From: Methanococcoides sp. LMO-2
GTDB taxonomy: Archaea > Halobacteriota > Methanosarcinia > Methanosarcinales > Methanosarcinaceae
Assembly: GCF_038432375.1 (NCBI RefSeq)
Contig: NZ_JBCAUS010000006.1
Coordinates: 186,001-250,000 of the forward strand
DNA length: 64,000 nucleotides
Reading direction: 5' to 3'
Part shown: positions 8,991-17,511 of the stretch, piece by piece
Numbering within the stretch: the stretch's first letter is position 1
How the letters are laid out: each line of letters opens with the position of its first letter
The notes under the pieces: generated by a model
The model's database searches: none
Seen by the model: the letters and a program-made list of their open reading frames with translations, nothing else
Told to the model about the DNA's origin: nothing
Program-made: the position numbers and the translations under genes

Positions 8991-10196
8991 ATGAACTTTT
9001 CATGGAGATACCTCACAGGAAATATATTAAATCAGATCATCTGCAAATATCCAATTGTAAGACGAAAAAGAGTTGATAAAATAGTCAGATCTGCCCAGAA
9101 GACAAACCAAAAGCGAAACCGGGAAGAGAATATAGACCCATCGGATTCCACCGCAGATATAGTCATACTAAAACCGAAAGGATATCCACTTAGCAGCATG
9201 CTTGACGAGTATCCGGAGATCGAGGACCCAGATATCTTCGAACAGTATGCAAGAAAGCAATGGAAGGGATTCATGGCTCGCAAAGGCGAGTATCTTTTCG
9301 ACCACCGGATGTATCCTGACTTTGCCTACAAAGTTATCGATGTAGAACCACCGGAGTCGGTCATCGGAATGGAAACGACCATAATCGTCAATGAAGATGA
9401 AAAGGCCCCCATCGCAGCTGAATCCTCCACAGGCATTACATTTGAGGACGTCATCGGGCAGACTAATGCACGCCGCAAATGCAAGCTGATCGAACGATTC
9501 CTTGAAGAACCGGAAAGGTTTGGCAAATGGGCACCACGCAATGTGCTGTTCTTCGGGCCATCGGGGACCGGAAAGACGATGCTTGCAAAGGCCCTTGCGA
9601 ACAAGACAGAAGTACCGCTTCTACCCATAAAGGCCACACAGCTCATTGGAGAGTTCGTAGGAGAGGGCGCACGCCAGATCCACCAGCTTTATGACAAAGC
9701 TGAAGAGATGCAGCCATGCATAATCTTCATCGATGAGCTGGATGCCATCGCCCTGGACAGGAGATTCCAGGAGCTCAGGGGAGATGTTGCAGAGATCGTG
9801 AATGCACTCCTTACCGAGATGGACGGTATCGTGGAGCGCCAGGGAGTCTGCACAATCGGAGCTACCAACCGTGTGGACAGCCTTGATGCTGCTGTAAGAA
9901 GCCGTTTCGAGGAAGAGATCGAGTTCATATTACCTGATGAGCAGGACCGCCACAGGATAATCGAACAGAACATCAGTACATTCCCGCTTCCTGCCGGAGA
10001 CATCGACCTTCAAAAACTCGCAAAGCTCACAGCAGGACTCTCAGGAAGGGATATCGTGGAAAAAGTACTCAAGAACGCGCTCCACCAGGCGATAATAGAT
10101 GACAGGGAAGAGGTCGGGCAGGAACTCTTCGAGACTGCAATATCCAGACTGGTGAAAAAAGAAGACACCGGTGCACTGAATCGACTTTATATATGA
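8991..10196 (+). CDS. AMA-like AAA ATPase with HbYX C-terminus
   Basis: This 401-residue protein has a long N-domain (about 1-145, basic at first, then KPKGYPLSSMLDEYPEIEDPD) and one AAA module: Walker A GPSGTGKT (189-196), Walker [10 protein letters not shown] (about 242-250), and ATNRVDSLDAAVRSRF with the arginine finger region. The last residues are NRLYI, a textbook hydrophobic-Tyr-X tail that can dock into 20S proteasome pockets. The AMA group of archaeal AAA proteins (Archaeoglobales and methanogens) is a proteasome-interacting ATPase family, and this is my best match; an uncharacterised PAN/Cdc48 relative is the alternative. The start is supported by a TATA box giving a leaderless mRNA. 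Confidence 0.72.
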   Translation: MNFSWRYLTGNILNQIICKYPIVRRKRVDKIVRSAQKTNQKRNREENIDPSDSTADIVILKPKGYPLSSMLDEYPEIEDPDIFEQYARKQWKGFMARKGEYLFDHRMYPDFAYKVIDVEPPESVIGMETTIIVNEDEKAPIAAESSTGITFEDVIGQTNARRKCKLIERFLEEPERFGKWAPRNVLFFGPSGTGKTMLAKALANKTEVPLLPIKATQLIGEFVGEGARQIHQLYDKAEEMQPCIIFIDELDAIALDRRFQELRGDVAEIVNALLTEMDGIVERQGVCTIGATNRVDSLDAAVRSRFEEEIEFILPDEQDRHRIIEQNISTFPLPAGDIDLQKLAKLTAGLSGRDIVEKVLKNALHQAIIDDREEVGQELFETAISRLVKKEDTGALNRLYI

Positions 10197-10235
10197 AAAA
10201 TGGAAGCTTAATCCTAATAGTTGAAATGTGATATT

Positions 10236-10505
10236 ATGACAACCATCAGTGAAAATGACAGGTTCGAATGCAGAGTAGTGAACATAATTGATAACCTTAA
10301 ACAATGGAAAGGAGTTACAGTTGAGGATATCGATTCCGGCGGCAGGGTCTACTTTGCAAAGGTGAAAGCAGAAGGCTTCAATGTTGCCATCGGAGATTCG
10401 CTCTACATCGGCATAAAGGAGTTACCTTACGGAATAGAAGAGATGTCCATGGAAGTTCACCTCTACGATGAGGACGATAAAGAACTTGACTGGACGATAC
10501 TCTGA
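10236..10505 (+). CDS. Hypothetical 89-residue protein
   Basis: Not recognised. An acidic, soluble small protein starting MTTISENDRF, with predicted beta-rich character (VTVEDIDSGGRVYFAKVKAEG) and an acidic end (YDEDDKELDWTIL). The ATG at 10236 is preceded by GTGAT, a partial ribosome-binding site; an in-frame ATG at 10221 is less likely. It lies 39 bp after the AMA-like ATPase on the same strand and may be cotranscribed with it. A hairpin at 10511-10528 ends the unit. Confidence 0.6.
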   Translation: MTTISENDRFECRVVNIIDNLKQWKGVTVEDIDSGGRVYFAKVKAEGFNVAIGDSLYIGIKELPYGIEEMSMEVHLYDEDDKELDWTIL

Positions 10506-10510
10506 GAATA

Positions 10511-10545
10511 GAAAGACATTCGTCTTTCCTGTTTCTTCTTTTATT
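10511..10545 (+). terminator. Hairpin plus T-rich tract
   Basis: GAAAGAC (10511-10517), loop ATTC, GTCTTTC (10522-10528), then a T-rich tract. It marks the 3' end of the AAA ATPase / small protein unit. Confidence 0.55.
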
Positions 10546-10660
10546 TAACCCGAAATTACATCATTTAATTCGATCAGCCCGTTCTATCGGCCGGTTAACC
10601 TGACAATCCACTCATTACCAACATATCAGCAGATAAGAAGTTCATTAGTTCATCCGGCAA

Positions 10661-11407
10661 TTATACATCAAGCCATTCGATGCCATAATTGTGAACGATG
10701 CCATCCTCATCCGGAACCTCCAGTTCTGAAACAGCGTGTTCCATTAACGTAGCGACACAAGCCGGATCAAAAAGGTCTACCAGGCCGGGCCATTCCCTGT
10801 GAATTGCACCCATATCAAAGAAACTCAGGATGTTTACAACCCCTACTGTACTACCATATTCAGAATTTGGCGGGAGCATCTCGGGCACCAGTTCAAAGAC
10901 AGGTTCAGTGCTTAGCTCGAACCATTCATGATTGATGATAATGTGCCACATCTCCCCGGAGTTCTCCTGTGCATAGAGTGCCTCCATTGCATAATTTATA
11001 TTGATGCCGATCTTCTTATCAGCAGGAACCTCACGCGGGATCAGGTCTTTCTTCCTTGTCTGGTCATAATGGAAAGTTTCAGGGTATCTGAACATCTGGC
11101 CGAGGTTCAGTTTTTCAGAGATTATCCTGTTGATGTCATGCTCAACCTGCTCAGACCTTGCAAAGTTCATTGCTATGGCCTGGTCTATACGGTTCAAAGG
11201 GATCTCATGGTCCTCCTGTGCAAGCCGTATAGCAGTGTTGCAGACCTTTGCGGTCATCTTATCGATCCCCCGGGATATCTGGGCATCTTTATCCTTCAGG
11301 GAAGCGATTTTCATGATCACATCATTGAACTCACTTATGTGATAGGGATCAATGACATGCTTTCCATCAAATGTTCCGGACTTACCAGTACGTCGCTCAT
11401 GTAACAT
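10661..11407 (-). CDS. Hypothetical 248-residue protein
   Basis: Not recognised. A soluble protein without signal peptide or membrane segment. The first half is helical and charged (SLKDKDAQISRGIDKMTAKVCNTA...), while the second half contains IIINHEWFEL and VGVVNILSFFDMGAIHREWPGL. A His/Trp-rich pattern (MWHIIINHEW, HREW) and a single Cys late in the sequence are visible, but no known motif. Base composition is like its neighbours. It is convergent with the 89-residue gene and upstream of RNase Z on the same strand, separated from it by about 85 bp. Confidence 0.7.
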   Translation of the reverse strand: MLHERRTGKSGTFDGKHVIDPYHISEFNDVIMKIASLKDKDAQISRGIDKMTAKVCNTAIRLAQEDHEIPLNRIDQAIAMNFARSEQVEHDINRIISEKLNLGQMFRYPETFHYDQTRKKDLIPREVPADKKIGININYAMEALYAQENSGEMWHIIINHEWFELSTEPVFELVPEMLPPNSEYGSTVGVVNILSFFDMGAIHREWPGLVDLFDPACVATLMEHAVSELEVPDEDGIVHNYGIEWLDV

Positions 11408-11491
11408 TGCACCACCAACTATTACAATTAATAGTTTGGCTGCCTGAACTTAAAAAAGTTATGCACTAAAGAAAATGAAAGGAATGAAACT

Positions 11492-12409
11492 TTATTCATC
11501 CCTAAGGGGAACCTCGATGGACATCAGGTCTTCTGCGATGATCACACCCTCGAATATTGCTTTTGCATCGTTCATAAGAGGAGTTACGTCATCCGAATAC
11601 CTTGAACTTATATGCGTGAGCACCAGCTGTTTTACACCGGCCTCCTTTGCCAGTGCTGCAGCCTCACCTGCTGTGGAGTGCATTGCTTCTTTTGCCCATT
11701 CCAGCTTTTCGTCTGCAAGTGTGCCGTCATGTATCAGAAGGTCAGCGTTCTCGCTTGCTTCCAGGACATCCTTGCAGGGCCTTGTATCACCGGTGTAGAT
11801 GATGGTCCTTCCGGGCCGTGGTTCACCCACCACGTCCTCTGACCTTATGGTCCTGCCATCAACTTCCACATCCTCGCCTTTGTGAAGCTTTGAGAATAAA
11901 GGACCCACAGGAACTCCAAGTTCCATAGCTTTTTTGCGGTCGAACCTTCCCGGGCGCGGATCCTCCACCAGCGCATAACCTATACTGCGTACATTATGCT
12001 GTGTCTGCAGGGCAACAACGGAATAGCCGTCCATCCTTACAACATCCCCGCGCTCCATCCTGGCAGCCCTTATTTCGAACTTCAGCTTGTAGTAACCCAG
12101 AGCTGATAGCAACTTTACGAACTCTTCCACCCACTCAGGACCATATATGGTGAGAGGTTCGGTCCTGCCCTGGAAGGACATTGTCTGTACAAGCCCCGGT
12201 ATCCCCAGGATATGGTCTGCGTGGAAGTGAGTGATGAATATCGAAGAGAGGTTCATCATGCCGGTCTTTGCTCTCATCATCTGCTGCTGGGCACCTTCGC
12301 CGCAGTCGAACATGATAAGTTCGCCGTCCCTGTTTACCATGATGGCTGATGGATTGCGGTTCTTTGTAGGCAAAGACCCGCCGGTCCCTAAAAATGTTAC
12401 AAGAAGCAT
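11492..12409 (-). CDS. rnz: Ribonuclease Z (tRNA 3' endonuclease)
   Basis: This 305-residue metallo-beta-lactamase enzyme cuts the 3' trailer from tRNA precursors. The zinc site begins with THFHADHILGIPGL (His61-x-His63-x-Asp65-His66). Later ligands are in RSIGYALVEDPRPGRFD (the exosite side), IIYTGDTRP and LVLTHISSRY. FLGTGGSLPTKNRNPSA at the N-terminus is typical. The family usually has Gly in HxHGDH; Ala here is a mild variant. Pyl and His tRNAs in this window both encode CCA, so processing must stop after it. Monocistronic. Confidence 0.92.
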   Translation of the reverse strand: MLLVTFLGTGGSLPTKNRNPSAIMVNRDGELIMFDCGEGAQQQMMRAKTGMMNLSSIFITHFHADHILGIPGLVQTMSFQGRTEPLTIYGPEWVEEFVKLLSALGYYKLKFEIRAARMERGDVVRMDGYSVVALQTQHNVRSIGYALVEDPRPGRFDRKKAMELGVPVGPLFSKLHKGEDVEVDGRTIRSEDVVGEPRPGRTIIYTGDTRPCKDVLEASENADLLIHDGTLADEKLEWAKEAMHSTAGEAAALAKEAGVKQLVLTHISSRYSDDVTPLMNDAKAIFEGVIIAEDLMSIEVPLRDE

Positions 12410-12539
12410 GTATTAATTATTATACATTAGAATTATTTATCACTTATCACATTTGTACTTCCGGGGAATACAGGGCAAAGGTTAGCGGCTCGAAAAGTTC
12501 ATATAGAATCCTATTAGTAAAGGAAGTCCATTAACCGAT

Positions 12540-12546
12540 TATATAT
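12540..12546 (+). promoter_or_regulatory. TATA box for rps8e
   Basis: TATATAT at 12540-12546 predicts a start near 12568-12570 and a leader of about 20 bases. AGAGGA (12577-12582) is the ribosome-binding site before ATG 12589. Confidence 0.55.
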
Positions 12547-12588
12547 GCTAGAGATTCATTCTACTAATAATAAATAAGAGGACAAATT

Positions 12589-12966
12589 ATGCAATTTCAG
12601 GGAAGATCTAAAAGGAAATACACAGGAGCAAAGATCAAATCATCACGTGGTAAGAGGAAATATGAACTTGGACGTGAGCCTGCAGAAACACACGTTGCTG
12701 ACACAAAGAGGAAGAACATCGCAACACGTGGCGGAAACAGGAAAGTAAGGCTCCTTCAGGCAAACATTGCAAACGTCACAAACCCATCCGATGGCAAGAC
12801 AGTCATCTCAGCTATCGAGACAGTTGTTGACAACACCGCAAACGAGCACTACGTCAGGCGTAACACCATCACAAAAGGTGCAGTTATCAAGACCGCAATC
12901 GGCAATGCTGTCGTCACAAGCCGTCCTGGACAGGATGGCGTGGTCAACGCTGTACTGATCGAGTAA
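12589..12966 (+). CDS. rps8e: 30S ribosomal protein S8e
   Basis: This 125-residue ribosomal protein is found in archaea and eukaryotes. It starts [20 protein letters not shown] and is strongly basic, with the conserved [19 protein letters not shown] and a C-terminal [24 protein letters not shown]. Length matches archaeal S8e. It has its own TATA box and ribosome-binding site. A 14-base palindrome plus T-run right after the stop (12962 onward) looks like the terminator. Codon use is that of a highly expressed gene. Confidence 0.95.
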   Translation: MQFQGRSKRKYTGAKIKSSRGKRKYELGREPAETHVADTKRKNIATRGGNRKVRLLQANIANVTNPSDGKTVISAIETVVDNTANEHYVRRNTITKGAVIKTAIGNAVVTSRPGQDGVVNAVLIE

Positions 12967-13009
12967 ATATTTACTTGATCATCTTTTTTAATCCCGGGAC
13001 GTTTCAGGT

Positions 13010-13501
13010 ATGGATGAGCAAACACGCAACATACTGGAGATCCTTGAAGAAGATGCAAGGATCGTACCAGAAGAGATCGCAGCACTCACCGGCATGACCG
13101 TTGAGGAAGTAGAACAGAAGATCGAATATCTTGAGAAAGCGAAGATCATTCGCCAGTACAAGACGATCATCGACTGGGAACTTGCAGGCGAGAACTACGT
13201 GTACGCCATCATTGAACTTAAGGTCCAGCTGGAACGGAAACTGGGATACCAGGCAATTGCCGAGAGGCTATACAAGTTCCCGGAAGTGCGCTCAGTAAGG
13301 CTGCTTTCCGGAGAACATGACATTTCTATAACAGTGCGCGGCAATTCCATGAAACAGGTCGCCTTTTTCGTAGCGGAGAAGATAGCGACCCTGGATCAGG
13401 TCCAGAGCACTGCCACCCACTTTGTTCTGAAGACCTACAAAGAGAACGGGCTGATCCTGGACGAACCAGACCAGGTCAAGAGACTTGCAGTCTCCCCATA
13501 A
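13010..13501 (+). CDS. Lrp/AsnC family transcriptional regulator
   Basis: This 163-residue regulator has an N-terminal winged HTH (about 1-60, EEIAALTGMTVEEVEQKIEYLEKAKIIRQY) and a C-terminal RAM ligand-binding domain (about 70-150). These regulators form octamers and often respond to amino acids. It lies 50 bp upstream of an aminotransferase gene on the same strand, an arrangement that suggests control of amino-acid metabolism by this pair. The ligand is not predictable from sequence. Confidence 0.9.
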   Translation: MDEQTRNILEILEEDARIVPEEIAALTGMTVEEVEQKIEYLEKAKIIRQYKTIIDWELAGENYVYAIIELKVQLERKLGYQAIAERLYKFPEVRSVRLLSGEHDISITVRGNSMKQVAFFVAEKIATLDQVQSTATHFVLKTYKENGLILDEPDQVKRLAVSP

Positions 13502-13551
13502 TTTGTTTTTCTTAACCACTGCTTTCCCCATTATTAAAGGAGGCATATATC

Positions 13552-14727
13552 TTGAGAACACAATGCAACCCCTCCCGGTTTATATCGAACAGTATGCAAA
13601 AAGTACCGCCATCAGGTATCCGAAAGTTCTTTGACATGGCGTCAGGAAGTGAGGATGTCATCTCCCTTGGAGTTGGAGAACCTGATTATGTTACACCATG
13701 GCATATCCGTGAGGCGTGCATACATTCCATTGAACACGGAGAGACCTCATACACATCCAACTATGGGCTCATAGAACTTCGTGAAGAGATCTCAAGATCA
13801 TATGTGAAGAGACACGGAGTTTATTACAACCCGGAAGAGGAGATCCTTGTCACAACCGGAGTTAGTGAAGCACTCGACCTTGCAATAAGGGCCATCACCA
13901 ATCCCGGCGATGAGATCATCGTGGTCCAGCCATCATATGTTGCCTATGTACCATCCGTAATATTTGCAGGCGGAGTTCCCGTGACTATCGGTGCAAGAGG
14001 AGAGAATGACTTCAAGATCACAGCAGCAGAGATCGAAGCGGCCATTACTGACAAGACAAAAGCAGTGATCATAAACTATCCAAATAATCCCACCGGTGCC
14101 ACAATAGGAAAGGACGAGCTGGAAGCCATTGCAGACGTCATCGTCGAACACGATATAATGATGATATCAGACGATGTCTATGAGAGGCTTACCTATGAAG
14201 GTACACACACATGTTTTTCAGCCCTGGAAGGAATGCGTGACCGGACCATTATGCTGAATGGATTCTCAAAGGCATACTCAATGACCGGATTCAGGATGGC
14301 ATATGCAATGGCAGCACCCGAGATAATCAATTCAATGATGCTGATCCACCAGTATTCAATGCTCTGTGCTCCAATAACCGCCCAGGTTGGTGCTATCGAA
14401 GCACTTCGCAACGGTGAGGAAGAGGTCGGGAAAATGGTACGTGAATACGACCGTCGCAGGAAGCTCATTGTAGGCGGGTTGAACGACCTGGGACTGGACT
14501 GCTTCAACCCAAGAGGAGCATTCTATGCATTCCCATCCATCAAGAGCACAGGACTTACAGCTGACGAATTTGCAGAAAGGTTGCTCCACGAGCAGAACGT
14601 CGTCACCATTCCTGGAGATATCTTTGGCGATACAGGAGCAGGACACCTCCGCTGTGCTTACGCAGCATCAAGGGAAGACATCAAGGAAGCTCTTGACAGG
14701 ATCAGTACATTTGTAGATGGATTATGA
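13552..14727 (+). CDS. Class I/II aminotransferase (aspartate-type)
   Basis: This 391-residue PLP-dependent fold-type I aminotransferase has the PLP lysine Lys240 in NGFSKAYSMTG, the Asn of NYPNNPTGA (about 175-183), Asp and Tyr in ISDDVYERL, and a C-terminal LRCAYA holding the substrate-carboxylate Arg. The substrate could be aspartate, alanine or an aromatic amino acid. The start is TTG at 13552: a strong AAAGGAGG lies 8 bases upstream, and the nearby ATG is out of frame. It is probably cotranscribed with the upstream Lrp regulator. Confidence 0.88.
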   Translation: MRTQCNPSRFISNSMQKVPPSGIRKFFDMASGSEDVISLGVGEPDYVTPWHIREACIHSIEHGETSYTSNYGLIELREEISRSYVKRHGVYYNPEEEILVTTGVSEALDLAIRAITNPGDEIIVVQPSYVAYVPSVIFAGGVPVTIGARGENDFKITAAEIEAAITDKTKAVIINYPNNPTGATIGKDELEAIADVIVEHDIMMISDDVYERLTYEGTHTCFSALEGMRDRTIMLNGFSKAYSMTGFRMAYAMAAPEIINSMMLIHQYSMLCAPITAQVGAIEALRNGEEEVGKMVREYDRRRKLIVGGLNDLGLDCFNPRGAFYAFPSIKSTGLTADEFAERLLHEQNVVTIPGDIFGDTGAGHLRCAYAASREDIKEALDRISTFVDGL

Positions 14728-14893
14728 GATCACATCTCATGATCTATTCATTCAACTGATTTTCAAAAAAGCAGCTTAACCATCATCCGACATAACAGCA
14801 TGATAGGGACTATAATTTAAAGTTAAACTATAAAGGACCCACTTTTCGGAAATGGACCTTTTCTAAAATAAAATAACCATTGAGAAGAGAAAG

Positions 14894-15271
14894 TTACTCA
14901 CCAAGGAGCTCTTTGTCAATATTCTCAACAAGACCTGTGACCTTTGTGTACCACTCTTCTATGCTGTTTTTAAGCATTTCCTTGACCCTTACAGGATCAA
15001 TGGCAACATACTCATAGAAGTATCCACCAATATCGATGGTCTTGGTCTCACGATAGACGAGGCCGCATGAGATAAGGTTCTGTAATGAACGGTATGCAGT
15101 ACTGCGTTCCCTGTTAAGATGCTCTCCGAGGTTTTCGGCAGTCATGGGCCCGTTGGAAAGCAAGCACTTGTATGCATCCATATCCAGAGCCTTCAGGCCA
15201 AGTACACACTTTGCCACATCTTCGCATTCACAGTTTGCCCTTAGCATTTCACGGATTGTCGCTGTCATCAT
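14894..15271 (-). CDS. TrmB-like winged-helix regulator with N-terminal cysteines
   Basis: This 125-residue protein has a winged HTH core (about 27-90): LGLKALDMDAYKCLLSNGPMTAENLGEHLNRERSTAYRSLQNLISCGLV is TrmB/MarR-like. The N-terminus carries three close cysteines (CECEDVAKC, residues 14-22) and there are two more in the HTH, so a metal cluster or redox switch is conceivable. The C-terminus is a helix (VKEMLKNSIEEWYTKV). GGTGA precedes the start. It is divergent from the DUF5591 gene, with a perfect operator-like inverted repeat between its TATA-like element and its start. Confidence 0.75.
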   Translation of the reverse strand: MMTATIREMLRANCECEDVAKCVLGLKALDMDAYKCLLSNGPMTAENLGEHLNRERSTAYRSLQNLISCGLVYRETKTIDIGGYFYEYVAIDPVRVKEMLKNSIEEWYTKVTGLVENIDKELLGE

Positions 15272-15304
15272 TCACCACTTGTAATTTCATGAAACTTCCG
15301 AATC

Positions 15305-15317
15305 ACTGTTGTACAGT
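15305..15317. promoter_or_regulatory. Operator-like inverted repeat ACTGT-TGT-ACAGT
   Basis: This perfect 5-3-5 inverted repeat lies between the divergent TrmB-like and DUF5591 genes. On the minus strand it sits just downstream of a TATA-like GCATAAAC (about 15316-15323), the place where a repressor would block the regulator's own promoter. Confidence 0.45.
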
Positions 15318-15349
15318 TTATGCAAAACCATAATCATCACGTCGTTAAT

Positions 15350-15359
15350 TATATATATA
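15350..15359 (+). promoter_or_regulatory. TATA box for the DUF5591 gene
   Basis: The A/T run TATATATATA is about 27 bases upstream of the TTG at 15382. Together with the absence of a ribosome-binding site this points to a leaderless mRNA starting with TTG. Confidence 0.5.
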
Positions 15360-15381
15360 GTTTGTCAGAATCCCTCAACCC

Positions 15382-16065
15382 TTGACAACAATAATTCCTG
15401 AAAATGAACGTTCAAATGAGCCGCTGGACACAGAACGCCTGATATACCACCCCGATATGAAACGTGCCAATGAGTGGGTGCTGACCGAGTATCAACCACC
15501 TGTAAATGACTTTTGCATTTTTGTGCCCTGTGCCATGAGGAAACCATATCATACCAGCCCCTCACACAAGATGTATGACCGCATTATCTTCGGCATACTT
15601 GAACCGGAGGACGCTCACGTAGTGGTATTTGGTACCTGCGGGATCACGCCGCGTGAAATAGATACTGAGTATCCGTTCACGGACTACAAGTTCATGATGG
15701 GAAAATGCAATGTAGCTAAGATAAAACGCGATTTTATCAAGATGGAAAGCGAAAGGCTTGCTAAATACCTTGAGAAAACACGCGACAATTACAAACATCG
15801 CATCGCATATTGCATTGGTGATTTCAGGACAGCCATGGAAAAGGCAGTTGAGATATCAGGCATCGATGTTACCATCGTCCCCGACAGGAAGACAATGGAA
15901 GAGATCGCAAACCCGAACAAGCGCTTTAAATATGGAAGCCTCAGCCAGCGACAGTACCTTCAGGACTTTTCAGATGCCATAACCAATATTCTTAACGTCC
16001 CGCAGCGTACAGTGGGAGTCCATGAAGACCACTCCACCAATGACATGGACTGGTACCTTTTGTAA
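15382..16065 (+). CDS. Stand-alone DUF5591 (ArcS-type) domain protein
   Basis: This 227-residue protein contains VPCAMRKPYHTSPSHK (about 49-64), the PCxxxKPYxxSxSH signature of DUF5591, the domain found in archaeosine synthase ArcS. ArcS converts preQ0 at G15 of tRNA towards archaeosine. Here the domain stands alone, without the pseudo-transglycosylase or PUA parts, so a role in tRNA modification is an inference from the family. The start is TTG at 15382, supported by TATA spacing; the next in-frame ATG is 24 codons later and would lose conserved-looking sequence. It is divergent from the TrmB-like regulator. Confidence 0.75.
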   Translation: MTTIIPENERSNEPLDTERLIYHPDMKRANEWVLTEYQPPVNDFCIFVPCAMRKPYHTSPSHKMYDRIIFGILEPEDAHVVVFGTCGITPREIDTEYPFTDYKFMMGKCNVAKIKRDFIKMESERLAKYLEKTRDNYKHRIAYCIGDFRTAMEKAVEISGIDVTIVPDRKTMEEIANPNKRFKYGSLSQRQYLQDFSDAITNILNVPQRTVGVHEDHSTNDMDWYLL

Positions 16066-16188
16066 AATATATAGGTGGATATTTTTTAGTTAAAGCGCAA
16101 CTTAAACATTGAATGTCGGGTCAATGAAGTAAAAAAGAAGAAAAGGAACAAGGCACCTCTGAAGGTACCTTTTCATCTGTCAAATTGA

Positions 16189-16920
16189 TTATTTCTCAAG
16201 ATATGGGGACTGTGCAAGTACAGCCATACCGGCGTCAGAGATGTTGAGCACCCTTACTTCGTTGATTGTGCTGGATCCTCTGAGCTTCATTACATAGATA
16301 GTACGCTGCAGGTTGCTTCCAATAATCTCGCGGCCCAGTTTGACCACGGAATCCGCACCATATTCTACCATCTCATCCAGATCGAACATAACACCCACTG
16401 TCACAAGAGCTGTGACATTGCGCCTTCTGAAGATGCCGAAGATATCGTCGATCAAGGTACGCAGCTTGTAGCTGGACTCAATTGCGAGGAACATTGCTTC
16501 AATGGAATCAATGAAGACACGGTCGGGTTTGACTTCCTCGATCTTGCTCTCTACAAGTTTCTTGAAGCTCTTGATAAGCTCTGTTGGAGCTATCTCCACA
16601 CTCTTCTGGAGACGAAGGCTTGGGTCTGTGATGTCTACAAACACAAGCTTGCCTTCTGCGACCATTGCATCGAGATCCCATCCGAAAGAAGATTGCATTT
16701 CACGCACAATTGACTTGGATTCCTCGGATGTGATGATACACATCACGGTCTCGCCTTTGTTGATACCTTCCAGCAGAAACTGGGTTCCGAAGATCGTCTT
16801 ACCGGTACCGGATTTACCAGAGACCACATTGGCAGTCCCTTTGAAAAATCCACCATGTAACATTTCATCCAATCCACGAATTCCAGTGCTAACCCTTTCT
16901 TGAGCTACTTCGTCAGCCAT
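16189..16920 (-). CDS. KaiC/RadA-like RecA-superfamily ATPase
   Basis: This 243-residue single-domain KaiC-like ATPase has Walker A GKSGTGKT (35-42), a Walker B-like DRVFIDSIEAM (about 130-140), and the family start VSTGIRGLDEMLHGGFFKGTANVVSG. Many euryarchaea carry several such proteins with roles in signalling, DNA handling or archaellum-type assembly, so no specific function is claimed. A good AGGTG site precedes ATG 16920. It is convergent with DUF5591, with a hairpin-like AAGGCACC/GGTACCTT between them. Confidence 0.82.
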   Translation of the reverse strand: MADEVAQERVSTGIRGLDEMLHGGFFKGTANVVSGKSGTGKTIFGTQFLLEGINKGETVMCIITSEESKSIVREMQSSFGWDLDAMVAEGKLVFVDITDPSLRLQKSVEIAPTELIKSFKKLVESKIEEVKPDRVFIDSIEAMFLAIESSYKLRTLIDDIFGIFRRRNVTALVTVGVMFDLDEMVEYGADSVVKLGREIIGSNLQRTIYVMKLRGSSTINEVRVLNISDAGMAVLAQSPYLEK

Positions 16921-17113
16921 CTTTACACCTGATAATATACTTAGATCATGTAGATTTTTTTAAAATAGAATCATGAGATCCTTGCAGACATAATGGATAC
17001 ATTTGCTCCCTACTCAAATAGCCAAGTGCCCATTACACATCTGCGTTATCTATTCTTCTATGCCTTGTTATGATATAAAAAATGATTTATCCACTGATAA
17101 ATTGCACCATGGA

Positions 17114-17482
17114 TCAACCATCCACTCCAATTTCTTCTTCCTTTATTATCTCGAGGAAAATGTCACGGAACATCAGCTTCTCTATGGTCCGGGCAACATA
17201 ACCCCTGTGCTGATGCTTCTGGATATCCTCATTAAGACGCATATCCGAATCCACCTGTACCCGTATAAGACATAACCTGAACTGCTCTGCATCCTTGATC
17301 TCCATCATATAGAACCTTTCCAGCAGGAATGGGAGAAGATACGGATCATCTATTGCCTCACAGAGGAGGAGTTGTTCTTCCGGAATATTGTGAAGATCAG
17401 TACCAATTGCCAGGTCACCGGTTACCAGCCTTACCGTTTGCATGGAATATTTCTTATCGTCCAGAGTTGCATATTCTACCAT
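17114..17482 (-). CDS. Hypothetical 122-residue protein downstream of cobY
   Basis: Not recognised. A soluble acidic protein starting MVEYATLDDKKYSMQTVRL and including IPEEQLLLCEAIDDPYLLPFLLERFYM, then a charged helical end (LMFRDIFLEIIKEEEIG). The ATG at 17482 has GTGGGGA upstream and is preferred to an in-frame ATG at 17497. It begins 29 bases after the cobY stop in the same direction, so it may be the last gene of the cobamide operon. I cannot link it to cobamide chemistry from sequence. Confidence 0.6.
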   Translation of the reverse strand: MVEYATLDDKKYSMQTVRLVTGDLAIGTDLHNIPEEQLLLCEAIDDPYLLPFLLERFYMMEIKDAEQFRLCLIRVQVDSDMRLNEDIQKHQHRGYVARTIEKLMFRDIFLEIIKEEEIGVDG

Positions 17483-17511
17483 ATTTAATCCCCACAAATG
17501 TCAAAATGGAA

